Shown: positions 31,223 to 40,287 of the stretch, one piece after another
How the letters are laid out: the number at the start of each line of letters is the position of its first letter
Numbering within the stretch: the first letter of the stretch is position 1
Made by a program: the position numbers and the translations under genes
The notes under the pieces: model-generated
The model's input: the letters and a program-made list of their open reading frames with translations, nothing else
Database searches by the model: none
What the model was told of the DNA's origin: nothing
Source of the DNA: Erysipelothrix sp.
GTDB lineage: Bacteria > Bacillota_I > Bacilli_A > Erysipelotrichales > Erysipelotrichaceae
Reading direction: 5' to 3'
Assembly (NCBI GenBank): GCA_018335655.1
Contig: JAGXRX010000050.1
Span: 1 to 56,055 of the forward strand
DNA: 56,055 bases

Positions 31223-33367
31223 ATGAGAAAATCACGATCTCGACAAGTGCATCAACAACGTATTATCAAGGTTCTTAATGGACTTGCTTTTAGTGCGGTA
31301 TTATTACTTGGTTTATTTAAGACAGGTCCAGTAGGTATTTTTATTGACCTGGCTTTTACTGTCCTTTTTGGAGGATCTCGTGTCTTAACGTATTTAATTC
31401 TATTTACGATACTACCACTCATTACAGTGCCTCATCCATTTAAATATGTGCGTAAGTCACTAGTACTTCCTATTTTTGGTTTTTACATTTCCTTATTGAT
31501 GATATTTACTTTAGAATGGTCTGAAGGATTAACAGGAACTGCATTGTTTTCATCATTCATTACACGAATGAGTGACTTCATGCAAGTAAGTGAATATGCT
31601 TATGGTGGCATTATTATAGTGACACTTACATCACTATTAACTGGATTGGTTGATATTGTTGGTACGTGGATCATTATCTCATTACTATTTCTAGCATCAT
31701 GTTATGTGATAATCATTACATATGTTGCACCTAATGCTTCAATACTAAGTATTTTTAAGTTTAAACCAAAACAAAAGACAAAACATAATCCAATGATTAC
31801 GCTTTTTGATGAACCACCACGTGAAGAAACCAAGAAGAGTGTATTTGTGTCTGTTGATGAAGGTAAACCGAAAGACCGCTATGAACCTGTAGTGCATGCA
31901 AATCCACAACCTGAAATTAAAACACAGTCAGCAGGAACACTTACTCATTTTACACATTATGTGTTACCATCATTAGCTCTTTTAGACATTCCACAATCTC
32001 GCAGAAGTAATCAAATTAATGCACATGCGGCAGGAATAAAAGGGAAGAAACTCATTGAAATTCTTGAAAAATTTCAAATACCAGCTGAACTTGTACAAAC
32101 CTATATTGGGCCTTCAGTCACTAAATTTGAAGTTAAGCCTGATTCATCCATTAAGATATCTAGGATTGCAGCATTAGCTGATAATATTAAAATGGAACTA
32201 CAGGCTAAAGATATTCGTGTAGAAGCTCCAATTCCAGGAAAAAATGCTGTTGGGGTAGAAATACCAAACGTTGAAATGAGTATGGTTAGACTTATTGAAC
32301 TCATGAGAACGATACCAAAAGAAAAAGAAAACAAGAAACTATTATTCCTTTTAGGAAAAGATTTGATGGGTAAAACCATTGTTGGTGAACTCGATAAGAT
32401 GCCTCATTTACTCATTGCAGGGGCTACCGGAAGTGGTAAATCAGTATGTGTTAACTCACTTATTACCACACTTCTTTTAAGAACTAGTCCACATGAAGTT
32501 AAACTATTACTTGTTGATCCTAAAAAAGTTGAATTTACTGCATTTCATGATATTCCACACTTGATTGCACCTGTTATATCAGATGCAGGTCAAGCAGCAA
32601 AAGCATTAAAAACAGTGGTAGCTCTCATGGAAAACCGCTATGAAGTGTTTGCGACAGTGGGTGTAAGAAACATAACCTCATATAACGAAAAAGTTTTAGC
32701 TTATCCTGAAGATCATTTATCAATTATGCCTTATATCGTGGTGATTGTAGATGAATTAGCTGATTTAATGATCGTAGCTGGTAAAGAAGTTGAATCCTCA
32801 ATTCAGCGTATTACTCAACTTGCACGTGCTGCTGGTATTCATCTCGTGGTGGCAACACAACGTCCAAGTACGGATGTCATTACAGGAATTATTAAAGCGA
32901 ATATCCCATCACGTATCGCATTTGCGGTATCATCAAGCATTGATTCTCGAACCATTCTAGACTTTGGAGGGGCAGAGAAACTACTAGGTAATGGGGATAT
33001 GCTCTATATGCCAATTGGGGAAACAGCCAATATAAGAGTACAAGGTGTCTTTATTAGTGATGATGAAGTGAACAAGATTGCGCAAGCAGCTAAAGCACAA
33101 GGAAAACCAATCTACGATGATGCCTTCATTAATCTTGAAGGGGTAGACCATAATGATGGATTTATTAATATTAGTGATGATCCACTCTATGAAGAAGTTA
33201 AGCAATTCATTATTCAATCCAATAAAGCGTCTACATCACTTATTCAGCGAAGATTCGCGCTAGGTTACAACCGTGCAGCTCGATTAATGGATTTAATGGA
33301 ACAAGAAGGCATTATTAGTCCACCCAATGGATCAAAACCTCGAGAAATATTACGAAAAGACATTTAA
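31223..33367 (+). CDS. ftsK: FtsK/SpoIIIE-type DNA translocase
   Basis: A 714-residue septal DNA pump. About four membrane segments lie in residues 20-175, then a linker of about 100 residues. The RecA-like motor has IAGATGSGKSVCVNSLI (Walker A) and PYIVVIVDELADLM (Walker B), with IHLVVATQRPSTDVITG after it. The C-terminal gamma winged helix is QSNKASTSLIQRRFALGYNRAARLMDLMEQEGIISP, the part that reads orientation sequences on the chromosome. With no sporulation genes seen, its job is most likely chromosome clearance at division. It follows rnjB by one base. Confidence 0.97.
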   Translation: MRKSRSRQVHQQRIIKVLNGLAFSAVLLLGLFKTGPVGIFIDLAFTVLFGGSRVLTYLILFTILPLITVPHPFKYVRKSLVLPIFGFYISLLMIFTLEWSEGLTGTALFSSFITRMSDFMQVSEYAYGGIIIVTLTSLLTGLVDIVGTWIIISLLFLASCYVIIITYVAPNASILSIFKFKPKQKTKHNPMITLFDEPPREETKKSVFVSVDEGKPKDRYEPVVHANPQPEIKTQSAGTLTHFTHYVLPSLALLDIPQSRRSNQINAHAAGIKGKKLIEILEKFQIPAELVQTYIGPSVTKFEVKPDSSIKISRIAALADNIKMELQAKDIRVEAPIPGKNAVGVEIPNVEMSMVRLIELMRTIPKEKENKKLLFLLGKDLMGKTIVGELDKMPHLLIAGATGSGKSVCVNSLITTLLLRTSPHEVKLLLVDPKKVEFTAFHDIPHLIAPVISDAGQAAKALKTVVALMENRYEVFATVGVRNITSYNEKVLAYPEDHLSIMPYIVVIVDELADLMIVAGKEVESSIQRITQLARAAGIHLVVATQRPSTDVITGIIKANIPSRIAFAVSSSIDSRTILDFGGAEKLLGNGDMLYMPIGETANIRVQGVFISDDEVNKIAQAAKAQGKPIYDDAFINLEGVDHNDGFINISDDPLYEEVKQFIIQSNKASTSLIQRRFALGYNRAARLMDLMEQEGIISPPNGSKPREILRKDI

Positions 33368-33392
33368 GTCATGAGTCGCTCATGACTTTTTT
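33366..33392 (+). terminator. Terminator of rnjB-ftsK
   Basis: AAGTCATGAG (33366-33375) pairs with CTCATGACTT (33379-33388) around TCG, followed by T to 33392. It overlaps the ftsK stop codon. Confidence 0.9.
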
Positions 33393-33422
33393 CACGAAAA
33401 TTTCATATGATGTGATTTTCAA

Positions 33423-33451
33423 TTGAAAACGTATTCATTTTAAGTTAGAAT
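33423..33451 (+). promoter_or_regulatory. Strong promoter of the BMP lipoprotein gene
   Basis: TTGAAA (33423-33428), 17 bases, TAGAAT (33446-33451). A strong GGAGG (33476-33480) follows. The gene uses more C-ending codons (TTC, AAC, GAC) than its neighbours, which fits high expression. Confidence 0.7.
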
Positions 33452-33487
33452 AATAATAAGCAGATTATTCTGCATGGAGGAAAAGTA

Positions 33488-34561
33488 ATGAAGAAGTTAT
33501 TTATTATTTTTATTGCATTTTTTGCGCTAGCACTAAGTGCGTGTTCACCTGCAGCACCAGAAACATTTGAAATCGCGCTTATTACCGACATCGGTGATAT
33601 CGATGATAAATCATTTAACCAAGGTGCTTGGGAAGGTGTTGTGAAATACGCTACTGAAAAGAACGTTTCACACAAATATTACAAGCCTACAGGTAAATCT
33701 ACGGCTGAGTACATCGCTGCAATCGAATTAGCAGTTGACAATGGAGCTAAGATTATCGTTACTCCAGGTTTCTTATTCGAACCAGCAATTTTCCAAGCTC
33801 AAGATTTATTCCCAGAAGTTAAGTTCGTTCTTCTTGATGGTTTCCCACAAGATGGAACTTACACTACTTTCCGTATTGAAGACAACGTTCACTCAATTTT
33901 CTATGCTGAAGAGCAAGTCGGTTTCTTAGCTGGCTACGCTGCAGTTAAAGAAGGCTTTACTAAATTAGGATTCATGGGCGGAATGGCAGTTCCTGCTGTA
34001 GTACGTTTCGGATATGGATTTGTTCAAGGTGTTGAATATGCTGCTGCTGAACTTGATGTTGAAGTTGAAGTCCTTTACAACTACTTAGGTGGATTTGGAC
34101 CAGACACAGCATACCAAACAAAAGCTGCTTCATGGTTTACAGGCGGAACTGAAGTGATCTTCGCTGCTGCAGGTGGAGCTGGTAACTCAGTTATGGCTGC
34201 TGCACAAGCTAACAACGGTAAAGTAATCGGTGTTGACATCAACCAAAAAGATGAGTCAACAACTGTTATTACTTCTGCTATGAAAGAATTAGGTACTTCA
34301 GTTTACATGTCTCTTGATAGCTACTACAAGAATGCATTTAAAGGTGGAGTCAGTGAAGTATTAGATGTTACAGTTGGTGGAGTTAACTTACCAGATGACT
34401 TCTCACGTTTCAGCAATTTCACTAAAGCACAATACGATGCAATCTATGCTGCATTAGTTGCAAACACTGACAGCATTCGTACAAACATCCTTAAGGATAC
34501 TGATGTTACTTCTGCTTCAGCAATCCCAGTAACTAAAGTTACAGTTACAATCGTAGAATAA
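33488..34561 (+). CDS. BMP-family nucleoside-binding lipoprotein
   Basis: A 357-residue solute-binding lipoprotein (Bmp/PnrA/NupN family) that captures purine or other nucleosides for an ABC importer. The signal ends in LALSA-Cys19, a lipobox. Family landmarks are ALITDIGDIDDKSFNQGAWEG at the mature N-terminus, VLLDGFP, EEQVGFLAGYAA and GFVQGVEYAAAEL, and GVDINQKDE. It is followed by its own terminator and then by the ATPase and two permease genes, so the binding protein can be made in excess. Codon use suggests strong expression. Nucleosides are the likely substrate from family and operon; the exact one is unknown. Confidence 0.93.
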   Translation: MKKLFIIFIAFFALALSACSPAAPETFEIALITDIGDIDDKSFNQGAWEGVVKYATEKNVSHKYYKPTGKSTAEYIAAIELAVDNGAKIIVTPGFLFEPAIFQAQDLFPEVKFVLLDGFPQDGTYTTFRIEDNVHSIFYAEEQVGFLAGYAAVKEGFTKLGFMGGMAVPAVVRFGYGFVQGVEYAAAELDVEVEVLYNYLGGFGPDTAYQTKAASWFTGGTEVIFAAAGGAGNSVMAAAQANNGKVIGVDINQKDESTTVITSAMKELGTSVYMSLDSYYKNAFKGGVSEVLDVTVGGVNLPDDFSRFSNFTKAQYDAIYAALVANTDSIRTNILKDTDVTSASAIPVTKVTVTIVE

Positions 34562-34568
34562 TTATTTT

Positions 34569-34592
34569 AAAAGGCCGAAAGGCCTTTTTTTT
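34569..34592 (+). terminator. Terminator after the BMP lipoprotein gene
   Basis: AAAAGGCC (34569-34576), loop GAAA, GGCCTTTT (34581-34588), then more T. It probably attenuates read-through into the transporter genes, a common way to set a high binding-protein ratio. Confidence 0.88.
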
Positions 34593-34624
34593 GTTTATTA
34601 CTACTCAATCTAAGCGTTTTCATA

Positions 34625-34630
34625 TATAAT
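34625..34630 (+). promoter_or_regulatory. Possible -10 of the nucleoside ABC transporter genes
   Basis: A perfect TATAAT (34625-34630) lies 24 bases before the start codon. The best -35 at 17-base spacing is TACTCA, a poor match, so the promoter is tentative. Confidence 0.35.
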
Positions 34631-34654
34631 TGTTTCAAGAAATGGAGTAATCAC

Positions 34655-36190
34655 ATGGAATATGTCATTGAGATGTTAAACATCACAAAAATTTTCCCTG
34701 GTGTTGTTGCCAATGATCGCGTAACCTTGCAAGTAAAGCCACAAGAGATACATGCATTGTTAGGTGAGAATGGAGCTGGAAAATCGACCTTAATGTCGGT
34801 TTTATTTGGCTTGTATCAACCCGAAGAAGGTACTATAAAAATTCGTGGGAAAGAAGTAAAAATATCTAATCCTAATGATGCAAATACTTTAGGAATAGGA
34901 ATGGTACACCAACATTTCAAGTTGGTCCATACGTTTTCGGTCTTACAAAATATCATATTAGGCATTGAAGATACTCAGTATGGCGTTCTTCAAATGAAAG
35001 AAGCTCGGCAACGTGTTATCGATTTATCCAATCAATATGGATTACGAATCGATCCAGACGCAATTGTTGAAGATATTAGTGTAGGGATGCAACAACGTGT
35101 TGAAATCTTAAAAATGTTATATCGTAATAATGATATATTGATTTTTGATGAACCTACTGCAGTTTTAACTCCACAAGAAATTGAAGAACTTATGAAGATT
35201 ATGAAGTTACTAATTTCTGAAGGAAAATCAATTGTGTTTATTACACATAAACTCAATGAGATTAAAGCTGTTGCAGATCGTGTAAGTGTTTTACGCCAAG
35301 GTAAGTATATTGGAACTGTTGAAGTATCTGAGACCTCTAAAGAGCAAATGTCTGAAATGATGGTAGGTCGTCCTATTTCTCTCACTTTAGACAAAGAAGA
35401 AGCCAAACCAACTAACCCAGTTCTTGAAGTATCAGGTCTAACAGTTGCGGGACATCATCAACATAAAGATTCAGTCATTGATGTTTCATTCACGGTACGT
35501 GCAGGTGAAATCTTATGTGTCGCAGGAATTGAAGGTAATGGTCAAAGCGAACTCGTTTATGCGATTACTGGACTTGTAAAGCAAAAGGGAGGCACCATTA
35601 AACTTAATGGTAAAGATATCTCAAATGCAACTATTCGTGAGCGAAATGTTGCAGGCTTATCTCATATTCCAGAAGATCGCCATAAACATGGCTTAGTACT
35701 AGAATTTGATTTAGCTGAAAACTTAGCTTTACAAACCTATTTTACTAAAGACTTACAAGATAAAGGTTTCATTAAGTTTGATGCCCGCACAAAACGTGCA
35801 AATCAACTTATTGATCAATATGACATCCGAGCAGGACGACGTGCTAAAACCAATGCTCGCTCAATGTCTGGAGGAAATCAGCAAAAAGCAATTGTTGCCC
35901 GTGAATTCGAGCGTGCTCCAAGCTTAATCGTTGCTGTTCAACCAACACGTGGTCTTGATGTTGGGGCAATTGAATATATTCATAATCAACTTGTTAAAGC
36001 TCGTGATCTAGGGAAAGCAATATTACTTATCTCATTAGAACTCAATGAAGTTCTAGAAGTTTCAGATCGTATCATCGTAATGTATGAAGGGGAAGTTGTA
36101 GGAGAACTTAATCCAAAACAAACGACTCAACAAGAACTAGGATTATACATGTCAGGTTCTAAGAAAGATAAGGAGGTAAGTCATGTTTAA
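34655..36190 (+). CDS. nupA: Nucleoside ABC transporter ATP-binding protein (two ATPase domains)
   Basis: A 511-residue ATPase with two fused ABC domains, as in Bacillus NupO and other nucleoside or ribose importers. The first domain has Walker A GENGAGKST, signature ISVGMQQRVEILK and Walker B ILIFDEPTAVLTP. The second has a degenerate Walker A (GIEGNGQSEL, normal for this family), signature MSGGNQQKAIVAREF, and QPTRGLDVGA in place of a standard Walker B. GGAG lies before the ATG. It overlaps the first permease by eight bases. The energy source for the importer, acting at the inner membrane face. Confidence 0.92.
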   Translation: MEYVIEMLNITKIFPGVVANDRVTLQVKPQEIHALLGENGAGKSTLMSVLFGLYQPEEGTIKIRGKEVKISNPNDANTLGIGMVHQHFKLVHTFSVLQNIILGIEDTQYGVLQMKEARQRVIDLSNQYGLRIDPDAIVEDISVGMQQRVEILKMLYRNNDILIFDEPTAVLTPQEIEELMKIMKLLISEGKSIVFITHKLNEIKAVADRVSVLRQGKYIGTVEVSETSKEQMSEMMVGRPISLTLDKEEAKPTNPVLEVSGLTVAGHHQHKDSVIDVSFTVRAGEILCVAGIEGNGQSELVYAITGLVKQKGGTIKLNGKDISNATIRERNVAGLSHIPEDRHKHGLVLEFDLAENLALQTYFTKDLQDKGFIKFDARTKRANQLIDQYDIRAGRRAKTNARSMSGGNQQKAIVAREFERAPSLIVAVQPTRGLDVGAIEYIHNQLVKARDLGKAILLISLELNEVLEVSDRIIVMYEGEVVGELNPKQTTQQELGLYMSGSKKDKEVSHV

Positions 36191-37259
36191 AAATGTTAAT
36201 CAAGAAGCATTAAAAACAATATTCGCCTCTTTAGTTTCAATTCTAATTGGATTAATCATGGGGTTAATAATTCTCCTTGTGACTGATCCAAACAATGCTT
36301 TCTTAGGATTTCAAAGAGCATTGTTAGGTGGATTCAATCGTATGCCACGTAGTTTTGGAGAGATGCTCTACCAAGCAACTCCCATTTTACTAACAGGATT
36401 ATCGGTAGGATTTGCATTTAAAACAGGACTATTCAATATCGGTGCTTCAGGACAATTTATTGTTGGAGGATTCGCTGCCATTTTCGTTGGTGTACGTTGG
36501 ACTTTCTTACCAACATCAATCGCTTGGATTGTTGGTTTAATTGTTGCCATGATTGCTGGTGCATTATGGGCAGGAATATCAGGATGGCTTAAAGCATATC
36601 GAAACGTAAATGAAGTTATTACCTCAATTATGCTAAATTATGTTGCTGTGTTTTTAGTTAACTATTTAGTCGTTGCGACAGTCTTTAATCAAACTCGTAA
36701 TGAATCACTATCTCCAACCAATGCCTTTATCCCAAGAGGCTTCTTCGATAGTTTGTTTCCTCGTACCGGGGTTCATATGGGATATGTCGTTGCGGTTGTT
36801 GTAGCCATAATCATATGGATTATTTTAGAGAAAACAACCTTTGGCTTTGAACTTCGAGCAGTTGGATTTAATCGCCATGCAGCTCGTTATGCAGGGGTCA
36901 ATGAAAAACGAAATATCGTATTATCAATGATGATTGCAGGAGCATTAGCAGGACTAGGTGGAGCACTACTTTATCTTTCCGCTACAGGTGTTCATATCGA
37001 AGTGGTGGATGTGATTCCACTACAAGGATTTAATGGTATTCCAGTTGCTTTATTAGCATCTTCAAATCCACTCGGCATTATCTTTAGTAGCTTACTACTA
37101 GCTCACCTCAATACAGGTGGATTCTATATGCAAACCTTATTTCCTACAGAAATTATCAATATCATGGTCTCAGTCATCATCTACTTCTCAGCCTTTGCCA
37201 TGATTACTAAATCCGTTTTAGAGAAGTATCTTAAGAGAAAAGGAGGGAAAAACGCATGA
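36183..37259 (+). CDS. nupP: Nucleoside ABC transporter permease 1
   Basis: A 358-residue permease of the BPD_transp_2 family (NupP/YufP type), with about nine to ten membrane segments. The family segment FKTGLFNIGASGQFIVGGFAA lies near residue 80, and the ATPase-coupling loop GFELRAVGFNRHAARYAGVN lies near residue 225. AGGAGG (36171-36176) inside the end of the ATPase gene is six bases from the start. It overlaps the second permease by four bases, so the two are made as a pair. Confidence 0.92.
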   Translation: MFKNVNQEALKTIFASLVSILIGLIMGLIILLVTDPNNAFLGFQRALLGGFNRMPRSFGEMLYQATPILLTGLSVGFAFKTGLFNIGASGQFIVGGFAAIFVGVRWTFLPTSIAWIVGLIVAMIAGALWAGISGWLKAYRNVNEVITSIMLNYVAVFLVNYLVVATVFNQTRNESLSPTNAFIPRGFFDSLFPRTGVHMGYVVAVVVAIIIWIILEKTTFGFELRAVGFNRHAARYAGVNEKRNIVLSMMIAGALAGLGGALLYLSATGVHIEVVDVIPLQGFNGIPVALLASSNPLGIIFSSLLLAHLNTGGFYMQTLFPTEIINIMVSVIIYFSAFAMITKSVLEKYLKRKGGKNA

Positions 37260-38206
37260 ATATTCCTTTCTTAGTTCAACAAACCATGTTCTTCGCAATT
37301 CCACTTATGGTGGTTGCGCTTGGAGGCATGTATTCTGAACAAAGTGGTGTTATCAACATTGGTCTAGAAGGAATTATGATCTTCTCTACCTTTATGGGTA
37401 TCCTTGTGCTCAATATGTTTATTGGTGTTATCCCAGCACAGTTCTTATTCATTCTTGCATTACTTGTTTCGGGAATTTCTGGGATGATTTTCTCTTCACT
37501 GCATGCCTATGCCTCGGTGTATCAGAAAGCCAATCAGGTTATTTCTGGAACCGCCCTCAACATGTTTGCTCCAGCATTCTTTAACTTTACAATGCGTAAT
37601 CAAACAGGATCAAACCAACTATACTTCTTTAATCAATATCGCATTCCTAAAGTTGCTTTATTAGGTGATATTCCATTTGTTGGACCACTATTCTTCACTA
37701 ACACCTATATTTCTACCTACATAGGATTAGTCATTCTAGCTATTTCTGTCTTTGTCTTCTATAAGACACGTTTCGGGTTAAGACTACGTGCATGCGGTGA
37801 ACATCCTCAAGCGGCAGATGCTGCAGGGATTAACGTTTATCGTATGAGAACATATGGAGTTTTAATTTCTGGTTTATTAGCAGGTATGGGTGGACTCATT
37901 CTCACAATCCCAACTACGACAGCTTTTGGTGGTAGTGTTGCTGGATATGGTTTCTTAGCCTTAGCAGTACTTATCTTTGGACAATGGAAACCAAAACGAA
38001 TTGTCTTTGCAGCATTCTTCTTTGGTGCTATGAAAACAATCGCTGCGACATACACTTCAATTCCAATTCTATTAAGTCTTGGAATTCCAGGGTACTTGTT
38101 TAAATCTATACCATATCTCACTACAATCCTTGTCTTAGCATTCACTTCGAAAAAATCAGTTGCTCCTAAAGCTCTTGGTGAACCATTCGATAAAGGCAAA
38201 CGATAA
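37256..38206 (+). CDS. nupQ: Nucleoside ABC transporter permease 2
   Basis: A 316-residue permease, partner of the preceding gene. The family motif SGVINIGLEGIMIFSTFMG lies near residue 31, and the coupling loop FGLRLRACGEHPQAADAAGINV lies near residue 170. About eight to nine membrane segments are visible. AGGAGG precedes the ATG at 37256. It ends the importer operon and is closed by a palindromic terminator shared with pncB. Confidence 0.92.
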   Translation: MNIPFLVQQTMFFAIPLMVVALGGMYSEQSGVINIGLEGIMIFSTFMGILVLNMFIGVIPAQFLFILALLVSGISGMIFSSLHAYASVYQKANQVISGTALNMFAPAFFNFTMRNQTGSNQLYFFNQYRIPKVALLGDIPFVGPLFFTNTYISTYIGLVILAISVFVFYKTRFGLRLRACGEHPQAADAAGINVYRMRTYGVLISGLLAGMGGLILTIPTTTAFGGSVAGYGFLALAVLIFGQWKPKRIVFAAFFFGAMKTIAATYTSIPILLSLGIPGYLFKSIPYLTTILVLAFTSKKSVAPKALGEPFDKGKR

Positions 38207-38213
38207 AAGTAAA

Positions 38214-38243
38214 ACGAGTTCTCATATGAGAACTCATTTTTTT
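38214..38243. terminator. Bidirectional terminator between nupQ and pncB
   Basis: A perfect palindrome: GAGTTCTCAT (38216-38225) with ATGAGAACTC (38226-38235). Seven T follow on the plus strand. A short U-rich run (GTTTTACTTTT) follows on the minus strand. The pncB stop codon lies inside the stem. Confidence 0.88.
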
Positions 38244-39667
38244 GATATTACTTTTTGAATTAATCCTTGTTTTAAATCATATAATCCTTGACTTAAATCC
38301 ACATAGTAAATGGATGGATTAAGTAAACGCGTGACCTCAGCCCATATACTTTCAAAATCCTTTTGAGCATAAAGTTTAACTTCATCAAGAGTAGGTATGT
38401 TATACACAAGTTTTCCTTGATCAAGGATAAGTTGATGCATTTCTTTGAAATGATAATTCTTTATAGTTTTACGCTTCCAAGGTGAAATTGGATCAAATAG
38501 TTCAAATTCATCTAAAGGAACTTCCTCATCCTTAAGAAACAACACATCCGCAAGTGCTTTATGGTTTTCATCATAAAAGCGAATGACTTTCTTATGAGCA
38601 GGATTGGTTACTTTTTCTATATTATCTGAAAGTTTTATCTTAGGAATAATCTCATTATTCTTTTTAACTTGGACTAGTTTGTAGACTCCTGAAATAACAG
38701 GGGATGATTTTGATGTTATAAATGCCTCACCAATACCATAGGCATCAATCTGTGCTCCTTGAGCATCCATACTCATAATCAAATGTTCATCCAATGAATT
38801 AGAAGCAATAATCAAGGTATCATTTAAACCAGCTTCATCAAGCATTTGACGAGACTTCTTCGATAAATATGCTAAATCTCCTGAATCAAGTCGAATTGCG
38901 TAAAGGCGGTAACCATTTGGAATTAGAAAATCTTGAGCTACTTTAATTGCATTTGGTATTCCAGAACTTAAAGTATTATAGGTATCCACAAGTAATACTG
39001 TCTTTGTAGGATTAATTCGTGCATAACTTAGGAATGCTTCATACTCACTGTCATGCATTTGGATGTAGCTGTGAGCGAGTGTTCCTGACAAAGGAAGATT
39101 ATGTGTATATGCGGCTAAAGTGTTTGAGGTGGCCTTAAAACCGCCTATAATCGCAGCTCTAGCACCAATGAGTGCAGCATCAAATCCATGAGCACGTCGA
39201 GCTCCAAACTCTACAACTGCTTTATCTTTCGCAACTGTTGTAATGCGACGAGCTTTAGTTGCAACAAGAGTTGGATAATTAACACTTGCAAGAAGTAGGG
39301 TTTCTAAAAGTTGAGCTTGAATGAGTGGTCCTGAGATTGTAATAAGTGGTTCATTAGCAAATGCAATCGATCCTTCAGGCATTGCAGTCATGGTTAGTGT
39401 TAGTTTTAATTCTGATAAATACGTTAAGAATGACTCATCAAACATCTTAGTATTACGAAGATACTCAATGTGTTCAGGTTCGAATTTGAAGTTTTGGATA
39501 CGATCTATAAGATCATGAAGTCCATTGACGACAAGAAATCCTCCTTGATCAGGAATCTTTCTTACAAACATATCAAAGGTTGCTTCAACATCAAGTAGAT
39601 TTTCTTTGAAATAGGTATAGGCCATGGTGATTTCATAGAAATCGATATACAGGGATTGATTACTCAT
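38234..39667 (-). CDS. pncB: Nicotinate phosphoribosyltransferase
   Basis: A 477-residue NAPRTase that turns nicotinate into NaMN in the Preiss-Handler route. The N-terminus TYFKENLLDVEATFDMFVRKIP is family-typical. Core phosphoribosyl-binding segments are VEFGARRAHGFDAALIGARAA, LVDTYNTLSSG and LDSGDLAYLSKKSRQMLD. It overlaps the upstream nicotinamidase gene by four bases, so nicotinamide is converted to NaMN by a coupled pair. Its product is the substrate of NadD at 9770-10768. Confidence 0.95.
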   Translation of the reverse strand: MSNQSLYIDFYEITMAYTYFKENLLDVEATFDMFVRKIPDQGGFLVVNGLHDLIDRIQNFKFEPEHIEYLRNTKMFDESFLTYLSELKLTLTMTAMPEGSIAFANEPLITISGPLIQAQLLETLLLASVNYPTLVATKARRITTVAKDKAVVEFGARRAHGFDAALIGARAAIIGGFKATSNTLAAYTHNLPLSGTLAHSYIQMHDSEYEAFLSYARINPTKTVLLVDTYNTLSSGIPNAIKVAQDFLIPNGYRLYAIRLDSGDLAYLSKKSRQMLDEAGLNDTLIIASNSLDEHLIMSMDAQGAQIDAYGIGEAFITSKSSPVISGVYKLVQVKKNNEIIPKIKLSDNIEKVTNPAHKKVIRFYDENHKALADVLFLKDEEVPLDEFELFDPISPWKRKTIKNYHFKEMHQLILDQGKLVYNIPTLDEVKLYAQKDFESIWAEVTRLLNPSIYYVDLSQGLYDLKQGLIQKVISKK

Positions 39668-40242
39668 AAGGACTCGCTTTCAATTAAGTGGATTCCCACT
39701 TGTTTCATTAGGTTAATCGCTGCATTGTGATATTCAGTGCGATTATGGTTTTCTAAATCATAAGTTGCTACACCATCATTTAACACAACAACTGTGGAAT
39801 CTATATCATGTTCATGAAAATAGGAATTAAGTGATAATGCAAAATGTAAAATGCAAATGTCAGTGACACAACCACCGATTACATATCTTTTATAGATTGG
39901 TGCATCATGAAACCATGCTTGAAACTGAGGTGACATAAATGCATTGACACTATTTTTGTGTAGCACTAGCAGTTGTTCATCATGTAACTCTTTAATGAGT
40001 TTTGATTCAATGGTATCACTCAAGCAATGAGGTGGGAACGCTTTGAATTCACATGAATTTGAATGGTGATGATCATTTATGGCAATCATTGGCCAATGTT
40101 GTTGTTTGAAAAAATCCATAGTCCTTCGTAGAGTTGGCACAATTGTGCGAATATAAGGATCAAAGAGAGGACCTTCATTGACAAATCCTTCAATCATATC
40201 AATAATAAGTAAGACTGATTGTGATGAGTGTTTTTGATTCAT
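39664..40242 (-). CDS. pncA: Nicotinamidase-like isochorismatase-family hydrolase
   Basis: A 192-residue cysteine hydrolase. The triad is visible as Asp15 (LLIIDM), Lys96 (VLHKNSVNAF) and Cys125 (VIGGCVTDIC) with the usual cis-peptide region before the cysteine. The metal-loop region is INDHHHSNSCEF, and FPPHCLSDTIESK is typical of nicotinamidases. Being coupled to pncB makes nicotinamide the likely substrate. I use the ATG at 40242, six bases after GAGGT; a closer ATG at 40248 overlaps the ribosome site. All catalytic residues are present. Confidence 0.9.
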   Translation of the reverse strand: MNQKHSSQSVLLIIDMIEGFVNEGPLFDPYIRTIVPTLRRTMDFFKQQHWPMIAINDHHHSNSCEFKAFPPHCLSDTIESKLIKELHDEQLLVLHKNSVNAFMSPQFQAWFHDAPIYKRYVIGGCVTDICILHFALSLNSYFHEHDIDSTVVVLNDGVATYDLENHNRTEYHNAAINLMKQVGIHLIESESL

Positions 40243-40259
40243 AATCATACCTCATTGTT

Positions 40260-40268
40260 AGTATACCA
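40260..40268 (-). promoter_or_regulatory. Extended -10 promoter of pncA-pncB
   Basis: On the minus strand TGG precedes TATACT (40260-40265). The intergenic stretch to ymfF is only 45 bases, so the two divergent promoters must overlap. No plus-strand promoter could be assigned with confidence. Confidence 0.5.
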
Positions 40269-40287
40269 AATATAAAGGGGAATATAG

